A stretch of 6,088 nucleotides of DNA from NCBI GenBank assembly GCA_947464365.1, contig CANHWS010000212.1, forward strand, positions 1 through 6,088. The letters are read 5' to 3'. This document shows positions 1 to 6,088 of this stretch, piece after piece; the stretch's first letter is position 1, and the number at the start of each line of letters is the position of its first letter. This DNA comes from Cytophagaceae bacterium. Its GTDB lineage: Bacteria > Bacteroidota > Bacteroidia > Cytophagales > Flexibacteraceae. The notes beneath the pieces were generated by a model. That model was given only the letters and a program-made list of their open reading frames with translations, was not told the DNA's origin and did not search any database. Position numbers and translations under genes: made by a program.

Positions 1-3000
1 CTGGAAGATGTCTTGGTTTTCGGCATTAAACGTACCCTTCAGGTGCCCATCCCGTATGCTGAGCTTCTCGAAGCCAAGCTTTTCGGCAGCCCAACGCAGC
101 CGTACGGTCTTGACCAAGTCCTGAACCTGGGGTGGTGGTGGGCCAAAACGATCGGTCAACTGAGCCACGTAGGCCGTTAGGTCCTCTTCGGTCTTGACGT
201 TATCGATCTGGGCATAGAGCGATAGCCGCTCGCTGATATTCGTGACGTACTTATCAGGGATGATGATCTCCAAGTCGGTCTCGATTTGACAATCACGGAC
301 CAAAACACGGGTATCAGGCCCATTCCCAAACAGCTCCTTAAACTCGTCCTCCTTGAGGTCACGGATGGCCTCATCTAGGATTTTGTGGTAGGCATCAAAC
401 CCCACGTCGGTGATAAATCCGCTTTGCTCAGCTCCCAAGATATCCCCAGCTCCCCTGATGTCTAGGTCACGCATCGCCACTTTGAAGCCATCGCCTAGTT
501 CGCTGAATTCTTCTAGCGTATGTAGGCGTTTACGGGCATCAGTCGTTAGGCTTGGCAGAGGTGGAGATAAGATGTAGCAGAATGCTTTGCGGTTACTGCG
601 CCCCACACGGCCCCGCATCTGGTGCAGATCGCTTAGGCCGAAGAAGTGCGCATTATTGATAATGATCGTGTTGGCGTTCGGGATATCTAGGCCAGACTCG
701 ATGATGTTGGTCGAGACCAATATGTCATACTCCCCTTCCACAAACTTAAGCATGACGTTCTCTAGGTCTGCGCCATCCATTTGCCCATGGCCAACAGCAA
801 CACGAGCATCCGGGACTAGGCGCAACAAGTGGTTGGCCATCCCCTCGATGTCCGACACACGGTTGTGGACAAAGAAGACCTGCCCACCTCGGCTGAGCTC
901 ATACCGGATGGCATCACGGATGAAGGCATCGTCAAAAACCTGCACTTCTGTGGTGACAGGCTGGCGATTAGCTGGCGGGGTGGCGATGATACTCAGGTCA
1001 CGCGCACCCATTAGGCTAAACTGCAAAGTCCGCGGGATAGGTGTGGCTGACAAGGTCAAACAATCGACATTGACCCGCATTTCCTTAAGCCTGTCCTTGA
1101 CCTTGACACCAAACTTCTGCTCTTCGTCAATGATCATCAACCCTAAGTCCTTAAACTGGACCTTGCTACCCACCACAGCACTCGTACCAATCAGGATATC
1201 AATGCGGCCCTCCTTGAGTTTGGCCAGGATCTCGTTGATCTGTTTGGTGGATTTGAAGCGGTTAATATACTCGATATTGCAGGGTAGGTGTGCCATCCTA
1301 TCCTTAAATGTCCTGTAATGCTGCATTGCCAAGATCGTCGTCGGTACTAAGACGGCTACCTGTTTGCTATCATTCACCGCCTTAAAGGCAGCCCTAATGG
1401 CGACTTCTGTTTTGCCAAAACCTACATCTCCGCAGACCAGTCGGTCCATCGGGTGCGGTTTTTCCATGTCTATCTTGGTATCAGCAGTGGCTTTGGCTTG
1501 GTCTGGCGTGTCCTCATACAGAAAGGAACTCTCGAGCTCCGCCTGCATGTAGCCATCCGGACTATAAGGAAAACCGGGGGCCAGTTTGCGCTTTGCATAG
1601 AGTTTGATAAGCTCACGGGCAATGCCTTGAACCTGCTTCTTGACCCGATTTTTCTTGTTCTCCCAGTCTTGGCTGCCCAGTTTGCTTAAGGATGGTGGTC
1701 CACCCTCTTTGCCGCTATACTTGCTGAGTTTATGCAGCGCATGGATGCTAACAAGTAGGTAGTCGTCGTCCTTAAACACAATACGGACGGCCTCTTGCAG
1801 TTTGCCATTGTTCTCGACCCGCTCTAGGCCCACAAACCGACCAACGCCGTAGTCAAAGTGGGTAACGAAGTCACCCGCCTTCAGCGTTTTGAGGTCTCGG
1901 ATGGTCAGGGATTTGCTTTTGCTGTACTTCTCCTTGGCCTTGAACTTGTGGTAGCGATCAAAAATTTGGTGATCGGTATAACAGACTACTTGGTTGATCT
2001 CATCTTCAAAACCAGCCCTAAGGGACATATACAGCGGCTGGAACTTGACATAGTCATCCAGCTCCTCGATGATGGTCTGGAGCCGCTCGAGTTGCCGCGG
2101 TTGGTCCGCCGCAATGATATTGGTTTTGCCAGCTGCCTGATGTACGGACAATGCTTCCGTCAGCCGTTTGAAGTCCTTGTTGAACGAGGGCTGGTTCCGC
2201 GTCTGGAACTGAATGGTGGCATCGGCCTTGGAGCTGAACTTGTGGCCGCACTCCAGCACCAAGCGGGCTTTGAGGTGTTTTTTCCAGATGGCCCCATCTT
2301 CGAATAGTTGGTCGGGGGACTTTATCATGACCACCCCGCCTTGTTTCTGATAGGCTTCGTATTGCTCTTCGGCCTTTTGATAGCTGATGTCCAAGACCTC
2401 GGTCAGGGCCTTAAGATCCTTGATCCAGATCAGGGTTTCGGCTGGCCAAAAGTTCGTGAACGACTCGCGCGACTCGGTCATCAACTTGGTCTGGACATCC
2501 GGCACCAAAGCAAAGTGCTGCACCGGCTGGACCGAAAGCTGGGTCTCAGGGTCGAAGGTCCGGATACTTTCTACCTCGTCCCCAAATAGCTCTAGGCGAT
2601 AAGGCAGATCCCCGCTGTAGCTAAAGATATCCACGATACCACCCCTGATGCCAAACTGCCCAGGCTCAAACACGAATTCGGACTTGTCAAAATCATAACC
2701 AGCCAGCAGCTCAGCCAAGAAGTTGATGTTGAGTTTGTCGCCCACCTTGATGCTGAAGGTGTTGGTCGTCAAGGACTTTTTATTGATCACCTTCTCGGCC
2801 AAGGCCTCAGGGTAGGTAACGATGATGCTCGGGCTGATGTTCTTCTGGTTCAGCCGTGCCAAGACTTCCGCACGCTGGAGGACATTGGCGTTATCGACCA
2901 TCGAGGGGTCATACTGATAAGGCCGTTTGTAGCTGGTCGGGAACAGTTGCGGCTCCTGCGACTCTAGCAGGTTCTGGATGTCGTCTAGGATATAATTGGC

Positions 3001-3195
3001 CTCCTCGCGGTCCTGCGCTATGAAAAGCATCGGGACGGGCTTCTGCCGATAAAGTGAAGCCAGCACAATGGTATCCATGCTGCCTGCCATGCCCCGCAAC
3101 TGCAGCCAATATTGTCCTTTGCCTGCCACGGTTTCGGCTATCTGTTGCACCAAGGCATCTTGTTGGTACAGGATCAGGAACTCTTTGACTTTCAT
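1..3195 (-). CDS. mfd: Mfd, transcription-repair coupling factor (C-terminus beyond the window)
   Basis: Mfd is an ATP-driven DNA translocase that binds RNA polymerase stalled at a lesion, strips it from the template and recruits UvrA for nucleotide excision repair. The frame is open without interruption for 1065 codons to the window edge; family members are about 1100-1150 residues, so only the end of the C-terminal (D7) domain is missing. Domains in order: a UvrB-like module (about 1-330) with a degenerate Walker A, GMAGSMDT at 35-42, lacking the lysine, and a GQFGIRGG stretch at 179-186; the polymerase-interaction domain (about 435-510) with GDFVTHFDYGVGRF at 441-454; then the two translocase lobes with Walker A GDVGFGKT (588-595), DEEQ (690-693), SATP (716-719), STNIIESGLDIPNAN (828-842) and QMRGRVGRS (859-867). 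The ATG at 3193-3195 is the only plausible start: an in-frame stop lies upstream at 3256-3258 with no start codon between. No Shine-Dalgarno precedes it. Identification is certain; the N-terminal Walker loss is normal for Mfd. Confidence 0.98.
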   Translation of the reverse strand, partial: MKVKEFLILYQQDALVQQIAETVAGKGQYWLQLRGMAGSMDTIVLASLYRQKPVPMLFIAQDREEANYILDDIQNLLESQEPQLFPTSYKRPYQYDPSMVDNANVLQRAEVLARLNQKNISPSIIVTYPEALAEKVINKKSLTTNTFSIKVGDKLNINFLAELLAGYDFDKSEFVFEPGQFGIRGGIVDIFSYSGDLPYRLELFGDEVESIRTFDPETQLSVQPVQHFALVPDVQTKLMTESRESFTNFWPAETLIWIKDLKALTEVLDISYQKAEEQYEAYQKQGGVVMIKSPDQLFEDGAIWKKHLKARLVLECGHKFSSKADATIQFQTRNQPSFNKDFKRLTEALSVHQAAGKTNIIAADQPRQLERLQTIIEELDDYVKFQPLYMSLRAGFEDEINQVVCYTDHQIFDRYHKFKAKEKYSKSKSLTIRDLKTLKAGDFVTHFDYGVGRFVGLERVENNGKLQEAVRIVFKDDDYLLVSIHALHKLSKYSGKEGGPPSLSKLGSQDWENKKNRVKKQVQGIARELIKLYAKRKLAPGFPYSPDGYMQAELESSFLYEDTPDQAKATADTKIDMEKPHPMDRLVCGDVGFGKTEVAIRAAFKAVNDSKQVAVLVPTTILAMQHYRTFKDRMAHLPCNIEYINRFKSTKQINEILAKLKEGRIDILIGTSAVVGSKVQFKDLGLMIIDEEQKFGVKVKDRLKEMRVNVDCLTLSATPIPRTLQFSLMGARDLSIIATPPANRQPVTTEVQVFDDAFIRDAIRYELSRGGQVFFVHNRVSDIEGMANHLLRLVPDARVAVGHGQMDGADLENVMLKFVEGEYDILVSTNIIESGLDIPNANTIIINNAHFFGLSDLHQMRGRVGRSNRKAFCYILSPPLPSLTTDARKRLHTLEEFSELGDGFKVAMRDLDIRGAGDILGAEQSGFITDVGFDAYHKILDEAIRDLKEDEFKELFGNGPDTRVLVRDCQIETDLEIIIPDKYVTNISERLSLYAQIDNVKTEEDLTAYVAQLTDRFGPPPPQVQDLVKTVRLRWAAEKLGFEKLSIRDGHLKGTFNAENQDIFQ

Positions 3196-3271
3196 TGGTG
3201 GTAGGGGATGCTTTGGGCAGACTTGGCAGTCGGCAATGCTTGTTGGGTACGCTGGCTAGGCCTTCCTTTAG

Positions 3272-3373
3272 CTAGGATTTCTGACCGAAATGTGCCGCTA
3301 GAGCGAGGTTGGAAAGTAAAGACCAATTCAGCAAGCCGATTGTTCCTGCTATGGTCCAGAAAGTCCTGTGCAT
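3272..3373 (-). CDS. Possible 33-residue hydrophobic small protein upstream of mfd (doubtful)
   Basis: Starting from ATG at 3371-3373 the frame reads MHRTFWTIAGTIGLLNWSLL, continues SNLALAAHFGQKS and stops at TAG 3272-3274. The product would be one hydrophobic helix with a short basic head, as in small single-pass membrane proteins. It lies on the same strand as mfd, ends 76 bases before the mfd start codon and begins about 50 bases downstream of where transcription from the -7 element at 3431-3438 would start, so it could be a leader ORF of the mfd transcript. Its opening and the late AAH faintly recall the N-terminus of DUF423 membrane proteins, which would make it a broken remnant; that is a memory-based resemblance only. 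No ribosome binding site supports it. It could equally be chance. Confidence 0.22.
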   Translation of the reverse strand: MHRTFWTIAGTIGLLNWSLLSNLALAAHFGQKS

Positions 3374-3430
3374 GTCAGCCTAAATGCCACGGGCCCTGCC
3401 AGGCTGCAATCATTAATGGTAACTGGGCCG

Positions 3431-3438
3431 CAAAGATA
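3431..3438 (-). promoter_or_regulatory. Candidate mfd promoter, -7 element
   Basis: Read on the minus strand this is TATCTTTG, an exact match to the Bacteroidetes -7 consensus TAnnTTTG. The partner -33 region is weak: a TGC stands 17 bases upstream where TTG is expected at about 19. If used, transcription would start near 3424 and leave a leader of about 230 bases before mfd, long enough to cover the small ORF at 3272-3373. An 8-base match with a poor partner is only moderate evidence. Confidence 0.3.
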
Positions 3439-3506
3439 AGGGCATATCGAGGTCTGCACGGCCTATGGGCCTAGTATATTCTGCCGCACAGACTAGCGAT
3501 TCCAGC

Positions 3507-3536
3507 TTGACACCATCGGTAGCTGGGCTAGTTTTC
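3507..3536 (+). promoter_or_regulatory. Candidate promoter of the SRPBCC-GyrI gene
   Basis: TTG at 3507-3509 is followed, after exactly 19 bases, by TAGTTTTC at 3529-3536, seven of eight positions fitting the logic of the Bacteroidetes TTG-N19-TAnnTTTG promoter. The upstream element also reads TTGACA. The predicted transcript would start near 3542, about 150 bases before the ATG at 3692. A second candidate lies just downstream: GATCTTTG at 3580-3587 with TTG at 3556-3558 or 3560-3562, giving a leader of about 100 bases. The sequence alone does not choose between them. Confidence 0.35.
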
Positions 3537-3691
3537 TTGGTCAAGATTTGGGTTTTTGGTTGGCGGCCCATTAACTTGTGATCTTTGATGGTGATTACCA
3601 GCTAATCACTTCAGCCATCCTTGATTTTTATTTATTCCTTTCATCCTGCCTGATATCAGCTGATGTCAGAACCCCAAAGCACAAACAGATC

Positions 3692-4738
3692 ATGAAAATA
3701 GTAGTCCGCATTTTGCTAGGCCTTTTAGGCTTGGTTGTATTGCTAGCCATCGGTGGTTGGCTATTCCTCAGTCGTGAGGTTGTCGTGGAGCGCTCATTGG
3801 TCATGAAAGCGCCACAATCCGTGATTTACGATCACGTCAATGTGCTCAAGAAGTGGGAATTGTGGTCCCCTTGGCATGGGTTAGACCCAGCCATGACCTT
3901 GACCTATGCCGGTCCTGAGTCTGGAGTAGGCGCTAGCTATACTTGGGGTAGTAACAATCCTGAAGTGGGCAATGGCACCCTGACCGTCACTAACGCGGCG
4001 CCTAATGATAAAATCGAAGCAACGATGGATTTCAAAGATGAAGGTACCGGAACAACTACATACACACTAACGCCACAGGGTGACGGTACTAAAGTGACCT
4101 GGATAATGAAAAGCGACTTAGGTCCTGTCCCTTTAGTTTGGTACATGGGCAGCATGATCAAAACTAAGGTTGGCCAAGCCTTTGAATTAGGCCTCAACAA
4201 CCTTGCTCGCGTGACTGACTCTGTTGCAAAAGCCAACCCGATGGGCCAGATCGAGTCTGCTGTTAACAGCGCAGCCTATAAAGTGACCGAAAGCAAAGTG
4301 CCACAGCGCAATGCCTTTGCCGTGCGGTTACAAGCCAGCATGGCCGAAATCGGACAGAAACTGGGCATGGCCTACGGTGGCATCAGCAAAACCATGCAAG
4401 AGCAACGCCTGACACCTGCTGGCCCACCTATCAGCATCTATTACAACGATGGTGCAAATGGCACTTTTGACTTTGATGCAGCCATGATCTATGATGGCAA
4501 ACCCGGCAAAACAGTTGATGGAGTGAAGGCCATAACACTGCCAGCCACCAATGTTGCTGTTGTGGATTTCTACGGTCCGTACGAGAAAACTGGTGCCGCA
4601 CACGAGGCCATTAATGCCTGGGCAAAAACAAACAACAAAACCATTAATGGAGCCCCTTGGGAAGAGTACATCACTGATCCGATGGTCGAGAAGGATCCAA
4701 CCAAATGGTTGACCAAAGTCTATTATCCGATTAAGTAA
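3692..4738 (+). CDS. Membrane-anchored SRPBCC domain / GyrI-like domain protein
   Basis: This 348-residue protein opens with MKIVVRILLGLLGLVVLLAI, a basic tip and one hydrophobic helix (about 3-26) that looks like an uncleaved anchor; positive charges in front suggest the rest faces the periplasm. Residues about 32-180 resemble the SRPBCC (polyketide cyclase/START-like) fold: a VVVERS strand, the helix APQSVIYDHV, the typical WELWSPW segment (55-61) and alternating beta strands. Residues about 203-348 resemble the GyrI-like effector-binding domain of Rob, BmrR and SbmC: GPPISIYYN (244-252), VAVVDFYGPYEKTGAAHEAI (288-307), WEEYITDP (323-330) and a closing VYYPIK. Both folds bind small hydrophobic ligands, so ligand capture or sensing at the envelope is a reasonable inference; no substrate can be named. 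There is no DNA-binding domain, so it is not itself a transcription factor. The frame is open back to 3578, but the ATG at 3692 puts the anchor at the N-terminus and is preferred. No Shine-Dalgarno is visible. Confidence 0.88.
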   Translation: MKIVVRILLGLLGLVVLLAIGGWLFLSREVVVERSLVMKAPQSVIYDHVNVLKKWELWSPWHGLDPAMTLTYAGPESGVGASYTWGSNNPEVGNGTLTVTNAAPNDKIEATMDFKDEGTGTTTYTLTPQGDGTKVTWIMKSDLGPVPLVWYMGSMIKTKVGQAFELGLNNLARVTDSVAKANPMGQIESAVNSAAYKVTESKVPQRNAFAVRLQASMAEIGQKLGMAYGGISKTMQEQRLTPAGPPISIYYNDGANGTFDFDAAMIYDGKPGKTVDGVKAITLPATNVAVVDFYGPYEKTGAAHEAINAWAKTNNKTINGAPWEEYITDPMVEKDPTKWLTKVYYPIK

Positions 4739-4765
4739 TCCTGACTGAATTTACTGTTATTATTC

Positions 4766-4805
4766 AACCCCTAGTTTCGACTTTGTTGAGGCTGGGGTTT
4801 TTTTT
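4766..4805 (+). terminator. Intrinsic terminator of the SRPBCC-GyrI gene
   Basis: A long hairpin begins 27 bases after the stop codon. AACCCC (4766-4771) pairs with GGGGTT (4794-4799); after a bulged T, AG pairs with CT, and TTTCGAC (4775-4781) pairs with GTTGAGG (4785-4791) using G-T wobbles, leaving a TTT loop at 4782-4784. Eight T residues (4798-4805) follow. In the opposite direction the stem is followed by GAATAAT rather than a T-run, so it should terminate the plus-strand transcript far better than the fic transcript. Confidence 0.9.
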
Positions 4806-5008
4806 GGAGGCCTCTGATGTTCTTAAATATGAAATAGTGGCAAAGGAGATTAGGAGTAATTTTTTTGTTCGTTAATCGATTATTAAATCTAACTCATATT
4901 ACTTCCAAAAGGAACGCACTATTACCAAGACCTAACAATTGAAAATTATTTGGCTCAAGAGCTGTGGTTATAGGAAAGAAATTATTTATGGTCCTTTCTT
5001 CCAATTAC
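4806..5008. other. AT-rich gap between convergent genes
   Basis: About 200 bases separate the terminator from the fic stop codon. The stretch is clearly richer in A and T than the genes on the left and contains no credible ORF. It includes two short palindromes, GAGGCCTC (4807-4814) and TAATCGATTA (4873-4882), and the weak hairpin at 4973-5002. No direct repeats or insertion-sequence ends were seen. Confidence 0.5.
4973..5002 (-). other. Weak hairpin just after the fic stop codon
   Basis: GGAAAGAAA (4973-4981) can pair with TTTCTTCC (4995-5002) if one A is bulged, giving about eight pairs around a 13-base loop. It begins six bases beyond the fic stop on the minus strand. Most pairs are A-T and no T-run follows in the fic direction, so it is a poor intrinsic terminator; it may mark the 3' end of the mRNA or be chance. 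Confidence 0.2.
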
Positions 5009-6088
5009 CTAAAACAAAATCCCTTCCCCTTCTTCATCAAAGGCTTCTAGCCCAATCAATTTGTTAAGAAGGTCAATGTAGGTCAAGGATTGCAAGGATG
5101 CCATTTCGGCCTGCGCAGTATCCATTAATCGGATAAAGAGTTTAGGGTCATTCTGGCGACTGAGTTTGCGTAGAGCACGCAAATAATCCTTCCGTTTGTT
5201 GGTCGTGATAACAATGCGTGTTAACCCTGCTTTGCTTAGTTCCGCATTCATCATAATACGGGCCAGACGTCCATTGCCATCGTTAAATGGATGTACTTCA
5301 CTGACCAGAAACATCATCATTGTAGCTTTGGCCAAGGGGTGAGCTAGGGCGGCATAATAGTCAAAGCCCATTATGAGGGTGCCTTTGACAAAGTGAGGCT
5401 CTACAAAAATAGTATCACCTGCCTGATTGCCGAAGGTTTTCCAGACTCCAGGCAATTTATCAGGTCGCTCTTGCAACAAGACCTTGTGACGCCTAGCCAG
5501 GATGTCCAAAAGGTGCTCTCCGCTAGTAGGTGTGATGGCTATTTCAGCGCGATCGCTAACAAGATGATAAGTACTCAGTATGTCATGGGAGTCAGCATGA
5601 CGACCGTATATGGGTTGATTTTCTGTGATGATTTGATGTGCTTCCTCTACCTTGAATATGGTGCCTTCAATAAAATTAGAGAAATAGGCCTCAAAAAAAG
5701 CCAAATCAAAGTAGGGTCTAGTTCCTTCTACATTACCTACCCTATCTGGGAATACTGTTTGACTTAGCGCATTAAATAGGTTTTCAAACAGCGACTTTCG
5801 GCCTGGATCATACGGCAAACCGGAAATATGTGCCAAGGCAAGCTTTGAAGTCAGCCCTTTTACTGGTGCTGTGGTAAGGAGGGCAGCAATAATCTTTGAG
5901 AGCTTAGTCCACTCCTTATCGAATCCAAGGTCATTTGCAACTTGTTTACCTTGGTCCCTAAATTTGTTTAGCCCATCCTCCCCTCGGACATGCAGGATCG
6001 TAACCAGACGGTCCTCAATTTCTGCTATAGGTACCGATTTATCGACTGTACTGCGTTTCCTACTGGTTTGTAAATTCTCTAGGATGGC
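5009..6088 (-). CDS. Class II Fic-domain protein, probable AMPylase (N-terminus beyond the window)
   Basis: The frame is open from the right edge to the TAG at 5009-5011, giving 359 visible residues. A TTG at 5834-5836 could be taken as a start, but the same frame runs 84 codons further upstream with credible protein sequence, so the gene is longer. Fic enzymes transfer a nucleotide, usually AMP from ATP, to a hydroxyl on a target protein. The complete active-site loop HPFNDGNGRLAR (visible residues 266-277) has the catalytic His, the acidic residue for the metal, the phosphate-binding GNGR and the second Arg. SNFIEG (137-142) fits the (S/T)xxxE(G/N) inhibitory motif, whose Glu salt-bridges that Arg and blocks ATP; lying N-terminal to the Fic core, it defines class II. 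EPHFVKGTLIMGFDY just before the core is the likely target-docking flap. The helical region LVTILHVRGEDGLNKFRD to GLPYDPGRKSLFENL is typical of the longer Fic proteins. The target is unknown and no antitoxin gene is needed, since inhibition is built in. It converges on the SRPBCC gene. Confidence 0.93.
   Translation of the reverse strand, partial: AILENLQTSRKRSTVDKSVPIAEIEDRLVTILHVRGEDGLNKFRDQGKQVANDLGFDKEWTKLSKIIAALLTTAPVKGLTSKLALAHISGLPYDPGRKSLFENLFNALSQTVFPDRVGNVEGTRPYFDLAFFEAYFSNFIEGTIFKVEEAHQIITENQPIYGRHADSHDILSTYHLVSDRAEIAITPTSGEHLLDILARRHKVLLQERPDKLPGVWKTFGNQAGDTIFVEPHFVKGTLIMGFDYYAALAHPLAKATMMMFLVSEVHPFNDGNGRLARIMMNAELSKAGLTRIVITTNKRKDYLRALRKLSRQNDPKLFIRLMDTAQAEMASLQSLTYIDLLNKLIGLEAFDEEGEGILF

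Larger units (their letters stand above)
3196..3577. other. Divergent intergenic region between mfd and the SRPBCC gene
   Basis: The first 382 bases of the 496-base gap between the two divergent start codons hold no convincing protein gene. They contain a perfect minus-strand -7 element (3431-3438), a plus-strand promoter candidate (3507-3536) and a short hydrophobic minus-strand ORF (3272-3373). An open frame on the plus strand from 3208 to 3474 exists, but its product is rich in Trp, Arg and Cys, has no recognisable motif and has no start signal, so I treat it as chance. No tRNA-like fold, direct repeat or clear attenuator hairpin is visible. The base composition is much like mfd and unlike the AT-rich gap after the SRPBCC gene, which leaves room for a decayed gene or an unannotated RNA. 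Confidence 0.6.

Noticed and set aside
587..1318. A 243-codon open frame on the plus strand
   Set aside because: It lies wholly antisense to the helicase lobes of mfd, whose motifs are intact on the minus strand. Its translation is rich in Ser, Arg and Met and lacks any motif, as expected for a shadow frame.
1858..2589. Two consecutive plus-strand open frames that read like plausible protein (149 and 93 codons)
   Set aside because: They are antisense to continuous Mfd coding sequence, covering the end of the UvrB-like part and the polymerase-interaction domain. The reading arises from the complementary codon pattern.
3085..3092. Loss of the Walker A lysine in the N-terminal part of Mfd as a possible defect
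   Set aside because: The UvrB-like module of Mfd is normally unable to bind ATP; the working Walker A is the one at residues 588-595. This is the family's usual state, not damage.
3208..3474. An 88-codon plus-strand open frame in the divergent spacer with four Cys residues
   Set aside because: No motif, no ribosome binding site, an amino-acid mix unlike the neighbours, and it ends next to nothing it could be coupled to. Chance is more likely.
3937..4603. Two minus-strand open frames (99 and 91 codons) inside the SRPBCC-GyrI gene
   Set aside because: Both are antisense to a frame with recognisable SRPBCC and GyrI-like motifs; neither shows domain features of its own.
4873..4882. Palindrome TAATCGATTA as a possible operator
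   Set aside because: It lies between two convergent 3' ends, far from any promoter, and a 10-base palindrome in AT-rich DNA is easily found by chance.
5393..5767. A 124-codon plus-strand open frame over fic, considered as an antisense antitoxin
   Set aside because: It overlaps the Fic inhibitory motif and docking region on the other strand, has no family resemblance, and class II Fic proteins need no separate antitoxin.

Overview
The window looks like ordinary chromosome from a member of the Bacteroidetes (Bacteroidota). The evidence is indirect. The transcription-repair coupling factor carries a DEEQ box of the type familiar from that phylum. No start codon has a recognisable Shine-Dalgarno sequence. 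The best promoter-like strings fit the TTG / TAnnTTTG pattern of the Bacteroidetes primary sigma factor. No genus is assigned. There is no rRNA, tRNA, CRISPR array, insertion sequence or phage gene.

Layout. Positions 1-3195 on the minus strand are one unbroken reading frame for Mfd, the transcription-repair coupling factor; its last few dozen residues lie beyond the left edge. Positions 3196-3691 are a divergent intergenic region. It holds candidate promoters facing both ways and one doubtful 33-residue hydrophobic ORF on the mfd side. Positions 3692-4738 on the plus strand encode a 348-residue membrane-anchored protein joining an SRPBCC (polyketide cyclase/START-like) domain to a GyrI-like effector-binding domain. 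A strong intrinsic terminator follows at 4766-4805, then about 200 bases of AT-rich sequence. Positions 5009-6088 on the minus strand are a Fic-domain protein whose N-terminus lies beyond the right edge. It has an intact HPFNDGNGRLAR active site and an SxxxEG inhibitory motif, which make it a class II, self-inhibited Fic enzyme.

The three main genes do not form an operon: mfd and the SRPBCC gene diverge, while the SRPBCC gene and fic converge on the terminator. Nothing in the sequence ties them to one pathway. Mfd is a housekeeping DNA repair factor, the SRPBCC-GyrI protein probably binds a small hydrophobic ligand at the envelope, and the Fic protein probably AMPylates an unknown target. I see no convincing new multi-gene system. 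The items most worth a second look are the Fic protein with its full N-terminus, the SRPBCC-GyrI fusion, and the unexplained region between mfd and the SRPBCC gene.
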